In this document: positions 11,034 through 23,888 of the stretch, in pieces
Numbering within the stretch: the stretch's first letter is position 1
How the letters are laid out: each line of letters opens with the position of its first letter
Source: Diplosphaera chodatii
Lineage: Eukaryota > Chlorophyta > Trebouxiophyceae > Prasiolales > Stichococcaceae
Length of the DNA stretch: 64,000 nt
Direction of reading: 5' to 3'
Assembly (NCBI GenBank): GCA_032358165.1
Contig: JAALGY010000051.1
Coordinates: forward strand, 1,240,001-1,304,000
Notes under the pieces: model-generated
The model's database searches: none
What the model saw: only the letters and a program-made list of their open reading frames with translations
Told to the model about the DNA's origin: nothing
Made by a program: the position numbers and the translations under genes

Positions 11034-12633
11034 ATGTGCCAGCTCAGCTATGCCATGCAGCTTTTGTTCTCGCTGCTGCTGCTGGTGACCCCCGCGTCTC
11101 TGCACGCCGAGGACGCCCAGCCAGCAACACCGCTATGCAAGCCGCAGGTGCTTCATGCCAAACTCCATACTCCCACGGAAGCGAAGCAGATCAGGCTGCC
11201 CGTGACTTCGTGTGCATGCCGACACGTGCCATAGAAGCCATGCATCCCGAGCTGCAGGGTCTGCTGAAGCTGACGGCGCCCTACGCTCCGCCCCGCAATA
11301 CCGGCGGCCTCGCATGGTGCAGCGAGTATGCAACATGCAGCTGCTGCGAGCACCAGCACGTCGCCGTCGCCTACAACAGCCTGCGATCCGTCATGGCGGA
11401 CCCGGACTTCAGCCCCCAGTGCACTGCCTTCCTGACGAAGCTCGCATGCAGGTGAGCGGTGGGGTTGTCGCTGATTCAGAAACCTCTCAACCGTCTTGGG
11501 GATCCCCAGGTAACGCTTGCTGCCGCCATGCTGCAGAGTGTGCGACCCGCTGGTCGGGACAGGGCAGCGGCCGAGAGTCTGCCACAGCTTCTGTAGCGGC
11601 CTGTTCTCGGCTTGCGCGGACGAGTACTTCGCCTTCCACCAGGCCACAGGTGCAGTCCCACTGCAGCGCAACCAGCGCCCTGTGCTATGAGACCCTGCCT
11701 CACAGCCCCCGACGTGGACAGTGCTCGCGCTGTCGTCAAAGAAAGATTCAGCAGTGGACTCCGACAGAGCGACACCAACGTTGAGCAGGGACGCTGACAC
11801 CCTGCGCGGCATCGGGGCAGCAGCCGGCCCTGGTGTGCTCGCGGGGCCGCGATCTGGCCACCTCCGGCGACGAGCTGTGCGCGCTGTCGGGCGTGCTGTC
11901 CGGCACCGACGCCAGCCTGTGCTGGTCTGGCGCCGAAGCGCCGGCAGTGCTGGACAGCTGCAAAGGCAAGCCGCGCGGTGTTAAAGGGGTGGTCGTGTGA
12001 TGAGCAGGTTGCAGTGGGGACGTAACACTCTGGTCCCCGCAGCTGGAGCATGCCAATGTAATCTCCTTCTGAATGTCACGATCTGCAGATTGGGCCCACC
12101 ACCAGCTTCGTCACATATTGTCAGTGCTTAAGGGAAAAGTCATCTGCATTGCCTTGCAGGTGCAAGCGCACGTGGCAAGGACACCCCGCGCCCCACAGCC
12201 GCAGGGCAAAGCGGCAAGGCAGCTGCTGGCGCCAACAAGGGCGGCAAGAAGCGGAAGCAAAAGCAGGCCAAGGCACGGAACAAGCGCGCTGCGGGCGCCA
12301 AGTACTCCACCGGCGACATGCTCCTGCTGGGCCTGGCGTGCGTCGGCAGGTCAGACCTTCCCTGCTCACATCTTCTGCACGTTGCTCGGACTGCAGGCCT
12401 GCAGGAGGATGCATGGCCTCGAGGTCTTGATGAGGTAGGACATGGGTGGGCTATCAACACAAGTGTCCCCGCTGTGCAGCTTGTGGGCGGGGTACCAGCT
12501 GCTTGCGTCGTCGGGCATGCTGGCGGGCACTGGCAGCGGCAGCGGTGAGCAGTTTCCCGGCAATGGGCAGCGGCTCGGCGGGGCGGCCCGCACAGCCAAG
12601 CACAAGCACAGCTTCGGCATTGCGAATGAGTGA
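11034..12633 (+). CDS. Folate-receptor-like Cys-rich membrane protein
   Basis: The start at 11034 gives a clear signal peptide, MCQLSYAMQLLFSLLLLVTP then ASLHAEDA. The ectodomain exons (from about 11195 and about 11537) carry the Cys spacing of the folate/riboflavin receptor family (Pfam Folate_rec): FVCMPTRAIEAMHPEL, LAWCSEYATCSCCEHQHV, FSPQCTAFLTKLACR and VCDPLVGTGQRPRVCHSFC followed by GLFSACADEYF. A further Cys-bearing exon (about 11830-11980) has LVCSRGRDLATSGDELCALS. It is followed by a very basic Lys/Arg/Ala stretch (GGKKRKQKQAKARNKRA), then a hydrophobic run (MLLLGLACVG, continuing LWAGYQLLASSGML in the next exon), and a Gly-rich tail ending HKHSFGIANE. So it looks like a signal peptide, Cys-rich domain and one C-terminal membrane anchor. 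The ligand is unknown. Proposed intron 1 is only 47 bp, and the exon 3/4 border is provisional. Confidence 0.7.
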
Positions 12634-12841
12634 GGCACACGTGTATCATTCGTTCTATTCTGACGACCTGTGTGCCTCTGTGGCTCAGCCAGCGCACAGC
12701 AGTTTCGGGACAGTTGCCATCAGGTTTCCAGAGTCTTGCTGCCAATAATCAGTTGCGCTAGATGTACAAAGTGGGTTTGACGGACATCCTCACAAGGACA
12801 TCAAAGACAAACAATAAAAGCCACAGCCAAAAGTTGCACAC
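12634..12841. other. Short convergent gap
   Basis: About 208 bp between the stop codons of the folate-receptor-like gene and LTN1; the two 3' UTRs must be short or overlap. Confidence 0.5.
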
Positions 12842-15800
12842 TCAGCGAGCCCCATGCAGCCACGGTGACTGGCAGTGGGGGCAGGTGGACTTGGCAGAGG
12901 ACTGGAACCACTTGTACAGGCAGGCCGCATGGAAGCACTTGGCACACGTGCGGCACGGCATCTTCGGCAGCTGTCCATTGGCCGGATGCACGATACTGTA
13001 GCAGATCAGGCACTCCTCCACGCCCTGCAGCATTGGGTACCACTAGAGGTCAGGCGCACAATTCCCCCAGTGCCTCGGCAATGAAGTCAGCAGTGCTGAT
13101 TGTTGCAGCACATGTGCCACACACCACAAGTTGCTGCACATTGATGTGTAGCAACGCATGCTGCGCAGTCAAGCTAGCACTGAGGGCACCTGGAAGGTCT
13201 GGTCCACGTTGGCCTTCCACAGGCTCATGGCGTCCAGGATGGAGCCGTTCTGGTTGCGCAGGAAGGCGGAGATGGACAGCAGCCACTTCCGCAGCCGGCC
13301 CTCGCTCACGCCCACCTGCCCCGCATACCAACAACACTATTGAACTCACATGTGCTCAAACCATCAGACCCACATCTCAGACTAGAGATCTGGCCTCGTG
13401 TTAGGCTAAGATATGTATTGCTAGTGTGTTGTATAGTGGGTCAGGCAGCGCTCTGGCAGTTATGCGGACCTTGCGGCGGCACTCCACATCGGCCGGCTTG
13501 AGCGGCCAGGCGGGCGGCAACCGGATGGCCAGCTCCAGCACAGCGCCGTCCTCAACCTGCGCACGGGTCTGAGGACTTAGAACGATGACACGCACGGAAT
13601 CATGTGTACTTGTCAAGTTTGCATGGGCTTCACAAGCCAGTCTCTCGTAGTGGGGTGGCCGACTGAGGACTGCACTAGCACATCGGGTGTGAGATGAGGT
13701 TGCGGGCTGTAAGTGCGAGTTGGCAAGGCGCCCCCCCTCCCGGGCCGTCTGCCAGCGCACCTGCGCGACGGCGACCACCTCGCGCAGCGCGGGGTTGGCC
13801 TTCAGGCTGAACGCGTCGGCGTCCGCCAGCTCCCGGGCAGCAGGCGACTGCGGGGCAGTGCAACATGAGTTGTATGACAGCCACTACTTGCACGCCCTCG
13901 CGCCTGACTCTGCGAGGTAGTGGGACTCTCGGTGCGGGTGTTCGGATGGTGTCATGCTCGACAGAGGATGAGTGCAGACTGCAGCAGTTTGGCAGGTTCA
14001 GCACCTGGATGACAGCCAGCTCGTGCGCCAGCAGCACGGGAGAGTGGACGGTGCGGGTGTAGGCCTCCACCGCCGCCGCGGTGCCCCGGTCCCGCAGGTC
14101 ACCAAACCACAGCGCCGTGCTCGCCGGCAGCGCCAGCAGCAGCCCCCGGTACGCTGTGGCTGCCAGCACAGCCACGTCCGCACCGCCTGCAGCGCGGCAC
14201 ACAATGTGGTTTACGCACCGGCCGGCAAGGACACGCCTTGGCTGTCCAGTAGCATGTGGGCGGCCAGCTAGCAAGCTGTGTCTGCTGCAGACCCCGCTGC
14301 AAAAGCACTGGGGAAAAGACTCGCCTGCTGCCCGCAGCTCGTCGAGGTAGTGCCATCCTGTCGGCTTGGCGGCCAGGTCTGCTGAGGCCGTCCTGGACGC
14401 GGCGCCCTGGCCGCTCCTGCGGCGTTGCGCTGCAGACGGCGCTGTGCGCTCCAGAGGCAGCCGCTCCACAAGCGCGTCCAGCAGGCTTGGCACCAGGCTG
14501 CGGCACGGAGAGTAGCAGCGTTGCCGGCATTGTCGAATCAGCAGCCCCACATCCACTCTGGGATGCGATGCAGCGTATGACGGGCGCATGGACAGCAAAG
14601 GCATGGTAGCAGTCACGCATGGCAAGCGCACCTGTGGACGTCCCGCAGCGTCTGCGCCAGCAGGCGGCGCCCCGCGCTGCCGGGCGGCAGGCCCATCAGG
14701 TGCCCCGCCATGAGCGCCGACGCCAGCACCCAGGGTTCGGGGCCGCCTGCACGCCCCAGACGCTGACTTTACGGGGTCGCGCCTCGCAAGCTGCATGCAC
14801 CGACGTAATCTGTGATGCCTGTCTTCCATTCAATGCTGCGATGTGATGAGCAGCCGCACCGCTGTCGTCGGCGCCTGCTTGTGGAGCCGCCACCAGCGCA
14901 GCCGCCAGCGCGGGCCGGACGCCCGCTGCGACGAGACGCAGCGCTGCATCCTGGGGCGCGGCGCTGCTGCCAGCAGCCTCCGCAGCTTCCTCCGCCATCG
15001 CTGCATCCTCCTCCTGCGAAGCAGACATGCACGGAGGCTGTGGTTTGCCGAGACAACTTCTGCGTTCTTCCTGCGGGAGGAGCAGAGCCTGTGAGCACGG
15101 GCATGCAAAGCACCTCTGGGAAGGTAAGGCAGTGCTTGCATATCGGTTGGGAGGGGGGGCTTCGAGCGCTGGTGACCCACCGAGATGAGGGGTGCGGTGC
15201 TGAGGCGGGCCACCAGGTCCCCGCCGCGGGCGAGCAGCACCTGCAGCGCCGCCGCCCCGAGGCCGGGCGCGGGCGTCGCCGGCGCCATCACCAGCGCCAG
15301 CAGCCCGCCCACAGCGTCCACGCCTGTCAGGACAGATGCAATCCGGCTTACAGCCGCATGGTCACAACTGTCAGGGACGGGCAGCCAGCGCAATCTGCTG
15401 CATGGCCTGGCCAGGAGGTTGGTCCGTTGGTGGTGTCGGAGGCAGTCTGAGGCCCACCTGTCTCGGCGGCCCAGCTGTCGGCGGCCTCCACCGCGGGCGG
15501 GACGGCCGCGCCCAGGCCGCCGCCGGGCGGCTGCTGCGCTGCCAGGCGCACGGCCTGCGCGACGGCGGACCACAGCGGTGTGCAAGCTGAGAGCCAGGCG
15601 GCCGCCGCCGCTGACGCCTCTGGCCCAGCAGCCTCCGCCAAAGCTTGCACTGTGGCGCCGGCAAACAGCATCCTGCGCCGTGCCATTGTCACCGTGTCAC
15701 GACGGCCACCCACTGTGTTCCCACAAATCCCATTAGGGAATGCAGCACCAGGTCGAGGTCGATGTGCCCGCAGCGGGCAGGTGCCGCACACCACAGCCCA

Positions 15801-18800
15801 CCTCAGCACATCTGCCGCGCCCTCAGCAGCAAGGTCCGACCAGGAGGCTGGCACATCTGTCGGACGCGAGTCCGCCTCAAAGAGGCCAGCCAGGAGAGCA
15901 AACACCCGTGTGTGGTCCTGCAGACACGGCACGAGGCACGCTGACAGCGCTTGCCATGTACGAAGCAGGCGCGACGCGTGAGCACATGCCTGCGTCGTGC
16001 CTCACAACTGGTTTTCAGACAGCTACCCCGGCGGCGGGTGCAGATCGATGGCGCACCTGGTGCCGGTCGCGCAGGGCGTCCTGCTGCCCGGCCTCGCGCA
16101 CTGCGGCGGCGACGGGCGGCCCCGGCGCCGGGTCGACCAGCCTCATGCGCCCCAGCTGGTGCAGCAGCAGCACCGCCGCTTCGGCGCCCTCCGGCGCGCT
16201 GCTGGCTGCTGCGCCTGCACATGGCGCATTGGTGCATATGGGTCAACACAATGGCATGTAGCGTGACTATGCTGTCGTAGGGACTGCATGCATGGTGCCG
16301 CAGGAGCTGCGGGGCAAGTCTGAGCACGTTTGACACAGGTGCAGCGTACTCACCGGCAGCAGCAACAGCGGCGGACGACACCGCCTCTGCCACGTTCTCC
16401 AGCTCCACGCAGGCTGCTGACAGGCCCGTCTGTGTCCGCTTGCAGATGGCATCCCATTCCTGTGATAGCGTATGAACAGCACCATGCAACCTTAGCAGCG
16501 GCGGTGTGAAGGCATTTGCGATGGAGCAACATCACGCCCACCGCTGTGATCGGGGCGAAGGCAAGGGCATCATGCAAGGCCAGGCGAGTGCTCAACAGAC
16601 GCGTGCCTGCTCTCCGAGGTCCTGCCAGCAATAAGTAAGAGCAGCGAGGACAAGACTTGTGACCGCAGCTGCCGCCGCCTGCTCTGCTGCACTGGGCCGC
16701 ATGGGGCCTGCGGAGGTGCTGCCTGCTGCTGCTGGCTGCAACCGCTGCTCAGCCAGGCGCGCAGCTGTGGCTGCCCTTTCGCCCGCCTAGCAGAGCACAT
16801 GGAATATGTCAATGACAATGCTTGCTGTGAGGATTGCACAGCCAGCATGTTCACAGCTCCTCAAAAAAAAGGTAGCCGTGTAAGCCTCACCAGCTGGCGC
16901 CGCAGCAGCGCCAGCAATGCCGCACGCTCATCTGCAGCAGAAGCCACCGTCTGGCTGAAGCTGCTGCCATCTGGGCTGCTGTTGCTGCCTGCTGCTCCGC
17001 CCAGAACCCTGCCATCAGCTTCAGCGCTCTTGGCCGGGAAGCACGCCACCGCCAGGCGCAGGGCATCGAGCGCTGCCCCGGTCTGCGGACGGCTCTCTGC
17101 GGCGCACACGGCGACAGGGGGCCCAGCCGCGGCTGCCCCGCAGACCGCAGCTGCATAGCTGGCGAGGCCCGAGGCATCCAGCCGCTGTCCTGTGGCGTCG
17201 CTCCTGTAACAGGACGGAAGTTCCAGCAGTCTGCGCACATGCTGCTGTGCACGCGAGCCAGCTCAGCTCATGGTGCGCTGGTTGCCATGCATGCGCACAA
17301 ATATGTCTTGCCAGATGTTGAGCTGCAACACCCACAGAGGCTGTGCAGCAAGAGGATATCGGCCAAGGCTTTGGTGTAGCAGACGCGTATAACAGCCACA
17401 GCGGCGAGTCACAGCTGCACTGCTTGTAAGTCTGCACGGCACAGTGCTATCAGTAGGAGTTGTCCACCGTTGCAGGCACAAGGGGTGGCTAACCTGGCAA
17501 AGCATGCAAGGATGGAGACGAACTGACACAGCAGGTCAGTAGCCAGCTGGGCGCCGGCTGTAGGATGCTGCAGCTTGCGGGCTGCGAGTTGGCACAGTGC
17601 AGCTGCTGCACTGTCGTGCTGTTGGCTGAGCACGCTCAGCTGCTGGAGCGTGGCTGTAGTTGCCAAGGCATGGATGCTCCGCTCCTCTGATGTGCCAGCT
17701 GCAGAAGCATCCCACAGCCTGCAAGCCACAGACTCTGCTGGAATGGCACCGGTATTGAACAGGACAGCAGCCTGCGCAAGGCATGAAGGACGTGGCGGCA
17801 GGATATGTGCATATGTGAAAGATGTGCTGGTCACCTGTCGAGCAAGCCGTGTAGCAGCTCAAGCGCAGGCTGTACGTCCAGCTGGTTGACAGCAGCCGTC
17901 AGCACCTGGCTCGCCTGACCCCCACCCATTGGGGCTGCTGCGCCTTCGCTGCTTCTGGGGCCATGGCTGGAACAGAGCAGTTCCTCCAGCAGCCAGGGCC
18001 TGACAGCAGCACTAGCTGGTCAGCGCTGTTCATGTCCTATGCCGAGCGGCTGGTTTTGATGTGTCAAGCCACAAGCGCAGCCCGGACCTATGCCTTAACC
18101 TAATGTCTACGCAGCTCACCTGCTGTCCCCACTGCTGGGCATGAAGACTGCAGCAGCGCCAAGCTGCGCTGCCAGAGCCGCTGCCAGGGCGTCCATCGCC
18201 GCCGCTACAACGTCTGCATCCACCTGGCTGTCCGCCTTTGTGCGGCTGTGCTGCTGGGCACCCTGCCCTAGAGCAGCATGTTGCGGCCAGCCGGCCCGGG
18301 GGGCCAGGACTGCGCCGACCAAGCGGCCGGCTGCGGGCGGCGCGGCGTCCAGAGCCTCATGCAGCTCTGCGATTCGGGTGGCCCAAACGCCTGCCCAGTC
18401 CATGCCCTGCTGGCACCAACACCAGGACTGGCATCACAGCAGGAGGTGCTGCAGCGTGGAACACGGCTGTCCTGCTGTACCTTGATGGCAATAAGTGGAG
18501 ACCATGAGCAACCCAGAAGCAGCCCATCTTGCAGCTGCTGTTCCTGGAGAAGACAGTCTGGGTGCTCACCTCTGCCACACTGCTGTCAACGCCCTGCATC
18601 AAGCAGTCTGTCAGCCCAGCTATGGTTGCTGCAGCGCCTTCTGCCGATGTCTGCTGGAGCAGCTCTGCTGTGCGTTGCCCACGCGCCCATAGCTGCCGAG
18701 AGAGTGCGGACAGCTGCAGCTGCGCTGCAGCAGTGCTGGCCGCTGCAGCGCTGCTGTCATCATCGCTGCCTGCTGCACTATCGGCATCGCCATCAGTGCT

Positions 18801-21800
18801 GCCATGCGCAGCGGCAGCAGCAGCAAACTGCATGTCTGTGGCACTATCAGTAGCAGCTGCATAGTCTGCCTGCCAAGTCAGCTGGAGCACGCTGCACAGG
18901 AGCACGGCACGGCTGGTAGCCAGCTGCGGCGAGGCTCCAAGCGCTGTGCTGTACAGGCAAAGTTCCAGTGTGCGCAGCGCCGCGGCAGCAGCCTCGATCG
19001 TCTTCGGCTCTGCGGTCACAGCAACCGAGCCAAATCATTGCCTGGCCTGGCCTGGCCTGGCTGGACCAGCGTCTGTCGCTGCTGATGGTTGCAGAGGCAC
19101 GCACTGAGCTGCATGTACATGTCAGCCCACTTCTACGTCTGACATTGACGATGACTTGAGGAGGAGGGGGTCCACCTGCACCCGGGCTGAGGACAGCGCC
19201 CAACACTTGGTTCAGCGAGCCCAGCGCTGTCTGCACTGCAGCTTCGCCGACCAGTGGGAGTGGCCCCAAGCCGGCTAGCAGTCGGCCAAGCAGCGGTGGT
19301 GCCGCCGGATTGCGGCACAGCACCTCTGGAGCTGCCAGTGCCGTAGCCAGCCGATCCAGGGCGTCTGACCGCCACAGCAACGGGTCCGCCTGAGCACGCA
19401 CAGCTGCTGCGGTGCTGCTAGCTGCTGCCGCTGGTGCTGGTGCCCTCGCAAAGGAGACTGACCGCCGCCCGGCGCCATTGGCACTGGACTGCTGCGGCCA
19501 CAGACGATCGACCAGCAAGCAGGCCATGTGCAGCCCCTGTGCCCGGCTTTCGGCCTCTACACCACAGCACAAGGAATCAATTGCACTGCAAGCTTCAAAA
19601 CGGACCACATACACGGCGGTTCGGAGCAACAAATGATTGCTCTGGCAGCGACAGCAGTGGCACAGACTGATTTCGCAAGGGCATGGCAGCACCTGACGCG
19701 ACTGGCTCAATGCCCGCAAGCTGCAGCAATGCCGCGCCGCAGGCAGCCGCCATGTCTGGTTGCTGCGCAAGGCACGCTGCCAGCAGGTCTGCTTGTGCTT
19801 CGAGGCCAGCACCTGCAGTGCCTGCCCAGCCACCTGCCATCACCCTGTCCACGATCGCGACTGGGTCCAAGCTGCCGGAGGAAGCAGCCGCTGAGCCTAG
19901 CAGATCACAAGCACGGGCATCGTTACAGGCTGCTTACTGCTTTTGATGCTGGCATGCAATGTTGTAAGACGACACAAGGACAGTGCAGTCAGAACTGGAT
20001 CTGCATGACAGCCAACCTGCTGTAGAGGTTGGCACGCTGCCAGCACCGAACAGCTGCACGATGGTGGCCAGCAGGCGGGGCACCCCGGCCACATGGTCGC
20101 CCTGGCTGCCGTACGGCAGCAGCTGCGCCGCCACGGGGGGCACAACGCACCGCGCCACCAGCTGCCTGCAGTCAGGCGAACCGCTTTTCTCCACTTTGGG
20201 GCAGCCTAGCTGTCTTGAGTCCCATCAGTCCAAGTGTCACAGTAGAGCACCAGCCACAAGGGGAGAGGACCGCATGTGCGACGTACCTGTGGGCACCGGC
20301 CCCAGCATCAGCAAGGCGGGACATCAGTGCTGCCGCCATGGTGCACGCCGCATCAGCCGCGCTGCCTGCCTGCTGAAGGCTGTGCCGCAGGTTGTCTGCC
20401 ACGCTTGCGCCAACAGCTTCCAGCAGCTGTTGCAGCATTGCAGTGCTGCCATCATCAGCGCCTGCAGCCTGGGACCTGCCGCCCAGCTGCAGAGCAGAGC
20501 AGAGCATGGATCATCAGGATGCGTTCTTGCTCCTGGCTGTGTGTGCTACGCCCTAATGTACGTGCCTTGACATGCAGCTTGCGTCAGTTTGCCGCCAAAA
20601 TACTACCACTGGTGCCTCACGATATCGAGGCAGCAGCAGCAGTGCTGTCCACCTGCGTCAGAACAGCGGCGACGGCCTCGGCACCCATGGCAGCGAGCCC
20701 AGGGCTGCCGGGCAGCAATGCAGTCTCCACTGGACCCTGGCATAACGCTGCGTGCAGCAGCTGTGTGGGGCTGCCGCCTGCTGAGCTGGTGGGCCATGCT
20801 GCTGTACCAGGGTCAGGCGCTGCCGCTGTGCTCTGTGTCGCTCCAATTGCTGCTGCTCGAGATAGCAGGAAGCAGTAGCACTCCTGCAGATGTGCAAAAG
20901 AGCTGTCAGCAACAACGACTGGCATGGTGAGTACACTTCTTGCTCATGTGAACCTGGGCTTGATACCTTCAGCACCATTCACCTGAAAGCAGGTCGCGGC
21001 TGTGGTGCGCTGAGCAGGGGCTGTGAGCTTTTCACAGCCACTCCACAGTGCAGAGACAACAGCCGCAGGCTGCCGTGGTGCCATCTCTCCCAGCCGCTGC
21101 GGCATGCAGTTGATGAAGGGCAGCAGCGCTGGGTGCGATGACTCAAAGGAGCCATAGCACGCATGGCTGCAAGGACAAGAAATGTTTCCAGTTAAGTGCT
21201 GTGGCTTGTTCCTACAGCCTCAAGAATTGAACACCACAAACCAATTCTGTCAGAGCCCCAATACACTGTAGTTGGCAGTGTGTTGGGGTTCCTATCGACA
21301 TGGACATGTGCAAAGATATCTGGCACCTGAGGAAGGATGTCAAACGCGGCATCACCGCCTTCGCCACATCCACGAAATCCCAAGCGGCTGGAAAGCGGCG
21401 GCAGTAGACCAGCAGCGCCTCCCACATGGCGCCATGGTTGGGCGCATGCTTCTCGGCAAAGACGCCCAGCACCACTGGTGCACTGGCTGCCAGGCTGACT
21501 TCCAGCATTTGCGGATGCCTGCGGAAGCATGGCGTAGTTGTTGGTAATGAAGAGTTGCTGTGACTATATTGGAACACCACTCACATCATTGGCCGCACCT
21601 TGCACCGAGCCGCGCGGTGAAGACATACGCCGCTTGCCGCACCATCGGGCTCTTGGAGCCATACAGCCGCTTCCAGAAGCCGCTGCCGTCCACGATGGCT
21701 GCCACTCGCTGCAGCAGCTGCGCTTCTGGCTGCGGCTGCTGCTCTGTGCCGCTGCCGTCAGCAGTGCCTCCAGCGGCGGCGCAGTGGCCATTCGTTGCTC

Positions 21801-23200
21801 TGGGCTCTGCCTCAGAAGGACTTGCTGGCATGTCGCTGGCGTTTAGCTGCGCGGCTGTGTCTGCAAGCGCTGCCAGGGCCAGCAGGCTGGCGGCCACCAC
21901 ACGCTCATGCCGCTGCGCCAGCTCGTCGGCAGATTCCCGTGCTGCATCCCCAAGCTGCTCCGGAGTGGCCTTGAGGTTATCCTCCAGCAAGCCCACCACC
22001 TGCCAATGGCAGTGTGGCTGGTTACATATCTCGCTGGCACTTCTGGTGCGCAGGGGCATCACGCTCATGACAGCTGACTGTCTGGAGTGCAAAGCAACCC
22101 CAGGATCGAACTTGCAATGTCGACTCCACCCCATCTCACCTCCCTGCGGCAGAACAGGGTTGCCTCGCGCTGCTTAGTGCCCGGGAAAGCAGTCTGCATA
22201 GCTGCCTGCGCCACAGCTGCAGTGTCGGAGTGGCCGTCTGAGCATGCCAGCCACCAAGACGGCAGCAGGACCCGCAGAAATGGCGCCAGCTTGCGTCCGG
22301 CACGCTGCAGTTGCATGCATAGGTTCAGTTTCGAATCAACATTGCATGCATGTACCAAGTTGGGAGTTGCATGCATATACTGATCTGCAGCCCCACGCTA
22401 CTACAAAGCTGCATACAGTAAGACGGCGTCTGCAAACATGAGCTTGCACATCCAGGCCCAGCAATACCTGCGCAAGCAGCTGCATGAGGTCTGCTGCGGC
22501 CAGCCGCACGCCGCGGTCATTGTCCAGCACCAGACGTGGAAAAACGTGGGCCCACTGCGGCAGCACGCCCGCCACAGACTCATCGGGTTGCTGCTGCAGC
22601 AGCTCCCGCAGCGCCTGTGCATGCATGCGCTCCGACATGAGCTGGCGGCTGAGCAAGGTATCACCCCAGCGGATGGCAGCTGACTGCAGCTTGCATGCAA
22701 ACTAAGGACAAGAAAAGGCAGCATGAGGTGCGGTCTCACTTGAAGCGCTTTGACGCGTGTCACAGCCTCCCGCTTGGTCAGCCGCTTCAGGTGCTGTGCG
22801 ACATCCGCCGACACGTCCCCTAGGCAACAAGCATTGAAGCAACAGAGGTCAACCTGCAGCCGAGAGTGCAGGCTTGTAGGCGTGCGCTGATAGCAACAAC
22901 ATGTCACGCACCTGGTGCAGGACTGCCTACGCCATGGTCGCCTGCGGAATTGCTGGATGCCGCTGATGACAGTGCGTGGCCACCAAGAAAGCTGCACCGA
23001 CAACATGTCGAAGAGCTTAGCATATACATCGCTCATTGTCGCAAGCATGCATCCACCTGTCCAAAGCAGCCGATCAGCGTTTTGTGACGCTGGCATGGAG
23101 GCTAGCATGATCAGACCCACCCTCCAAAACCGACGCCCACATCGGCCCCAGCCCTGGCCGCCGCCTTGGAACTGGAGGCTTTGCTGGCACCTTTCTTCAT
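12842..23200 (-). CDS. LTN1: E3 ubiquitin ligase listerin (LTN1/RKR1)
   Basis: Large minus-strand gene of many exons. Listerin binds 60S subunits stalled with nascent chains and ubiquitinates them in ribosome-associated quality control. The start at 23200 gives [20 protein letters not shown] then VGVGFGG, the typical Ser/Ala/Gly listerin N-terminus. Next comes [18 protein letters not shown] near 22750, then [20 protein letters not shown] and [15 protein letters not shown] near 22500. The long middle is made of Ala/Leu-rich helical segments, as expected of HEAT-like repeats; its exon borders were not all fixed. The C-terminus is diagnostic: [20 protein letters not shown] with PADVECRRK (RWD-like part, about 13470-13560), [20 protein letters not shown] (about 13190-13320), and a last exon with [31 protein letters not shown] and STCPHCQS, the RING-CH finger. 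The span of over 10 kb suits a protein of about 1700-1900 residues. Confidence 0.92.
19041..19060. repeat. CCTGG pentanucleotide repeat, four copies
   Basis: Four perfect tandem copies of CCTGG, lying in what is probably an LTN1 intron. Confidence 0.8.
22311..22376. repeat. Three spaced TTGCATGCAT copies in an LTN1 intron
   Basis: TTGCATGCAT occurs at 22311-22320, 22342-22351 and 22367-22376, spaced 31 and 25 bp start to start. Each holds the palindrome TGCATGCA. The element lies between LTN1 coding blocks. Confidence 0.75.
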
Positions 23201-23888
23201 GTTGCACCTCGTCGACACGCCGACGATGTCGCACAGTCGCTGTGCCCACATTGCACATTGCCACCGAGCCTTCGAAGCGAGGGACACATGAACACCTCCC
23301 TTGCATGCTGATTTCTGGGTAGGTGCCACCCTCACGTAACCAAGCCCTCCAGATGTTGCTCAGAAGTGCACTTGGACGGCCGACGACCAGCACAATCCAT
23401 ACACGTCAACGTGACGCTAATCGAACCAAAAGCTTGTCCTGAGGTACAGATCAGGGTGCTGCACGGCCGTCCAGCACGGCGAGTCGCCAGAAAGTATACA
23501 GACTCCGGCAGGCTGGTCGGGCGCAACACAGGCAAATTGTGCTCTCAAACAGATTGCCAGACTGAAAGGAGTGTATGAATCTGGTAGCCATGCTGACCAG
23601 CCGCTAGCATGCACAGTGTACCCCACCAGGGAGCTCACAGCCGCCATGTCTCACTGTGAAACAGGGTCGGCGAAGAGACAACAGGTGCAACAGCAGCGCA
23701 GACGGCGATCCCTGCTCACCGGTAGCACAGTGAGTCATAGTCGGTAGACATGTGCATCCGCTGTCAGCTGTTGAGCGCGCACGGCCGTGCGCCGACCGAC
23801 GCCGTAGCTTGCAGCAAGGCATTGCAGCCGGTCGGTCGGGCAACCCAGACTTGTACTTTTTCATGCGTGCAGGGCTCATCCGACAGGC
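23201..23888. promoter_or_regulatory. Divergent promoter region, LTN1/GH9-like gene
   Basis: 688 bp lie between the two opposed start codons and must carry both 5' UTRs and promoters. No coding pattern, repeat or clear core element was seen. Confidence 0.45.

Noticed and set aside
11153..11812. Minus-strand frame of 219 codons
   Set aside because: It lies opposite the Cys-rich exons of the folate-receptor-like gene, which have clear family spacing; the antisense text has none.
18847..19833. Minus-strand frame of 328 codons as a separate gene
   Set aside because: It falls inside the LTN1 span, on the same strand, and mixes probable exon and intron text; best read as part of LTN1.
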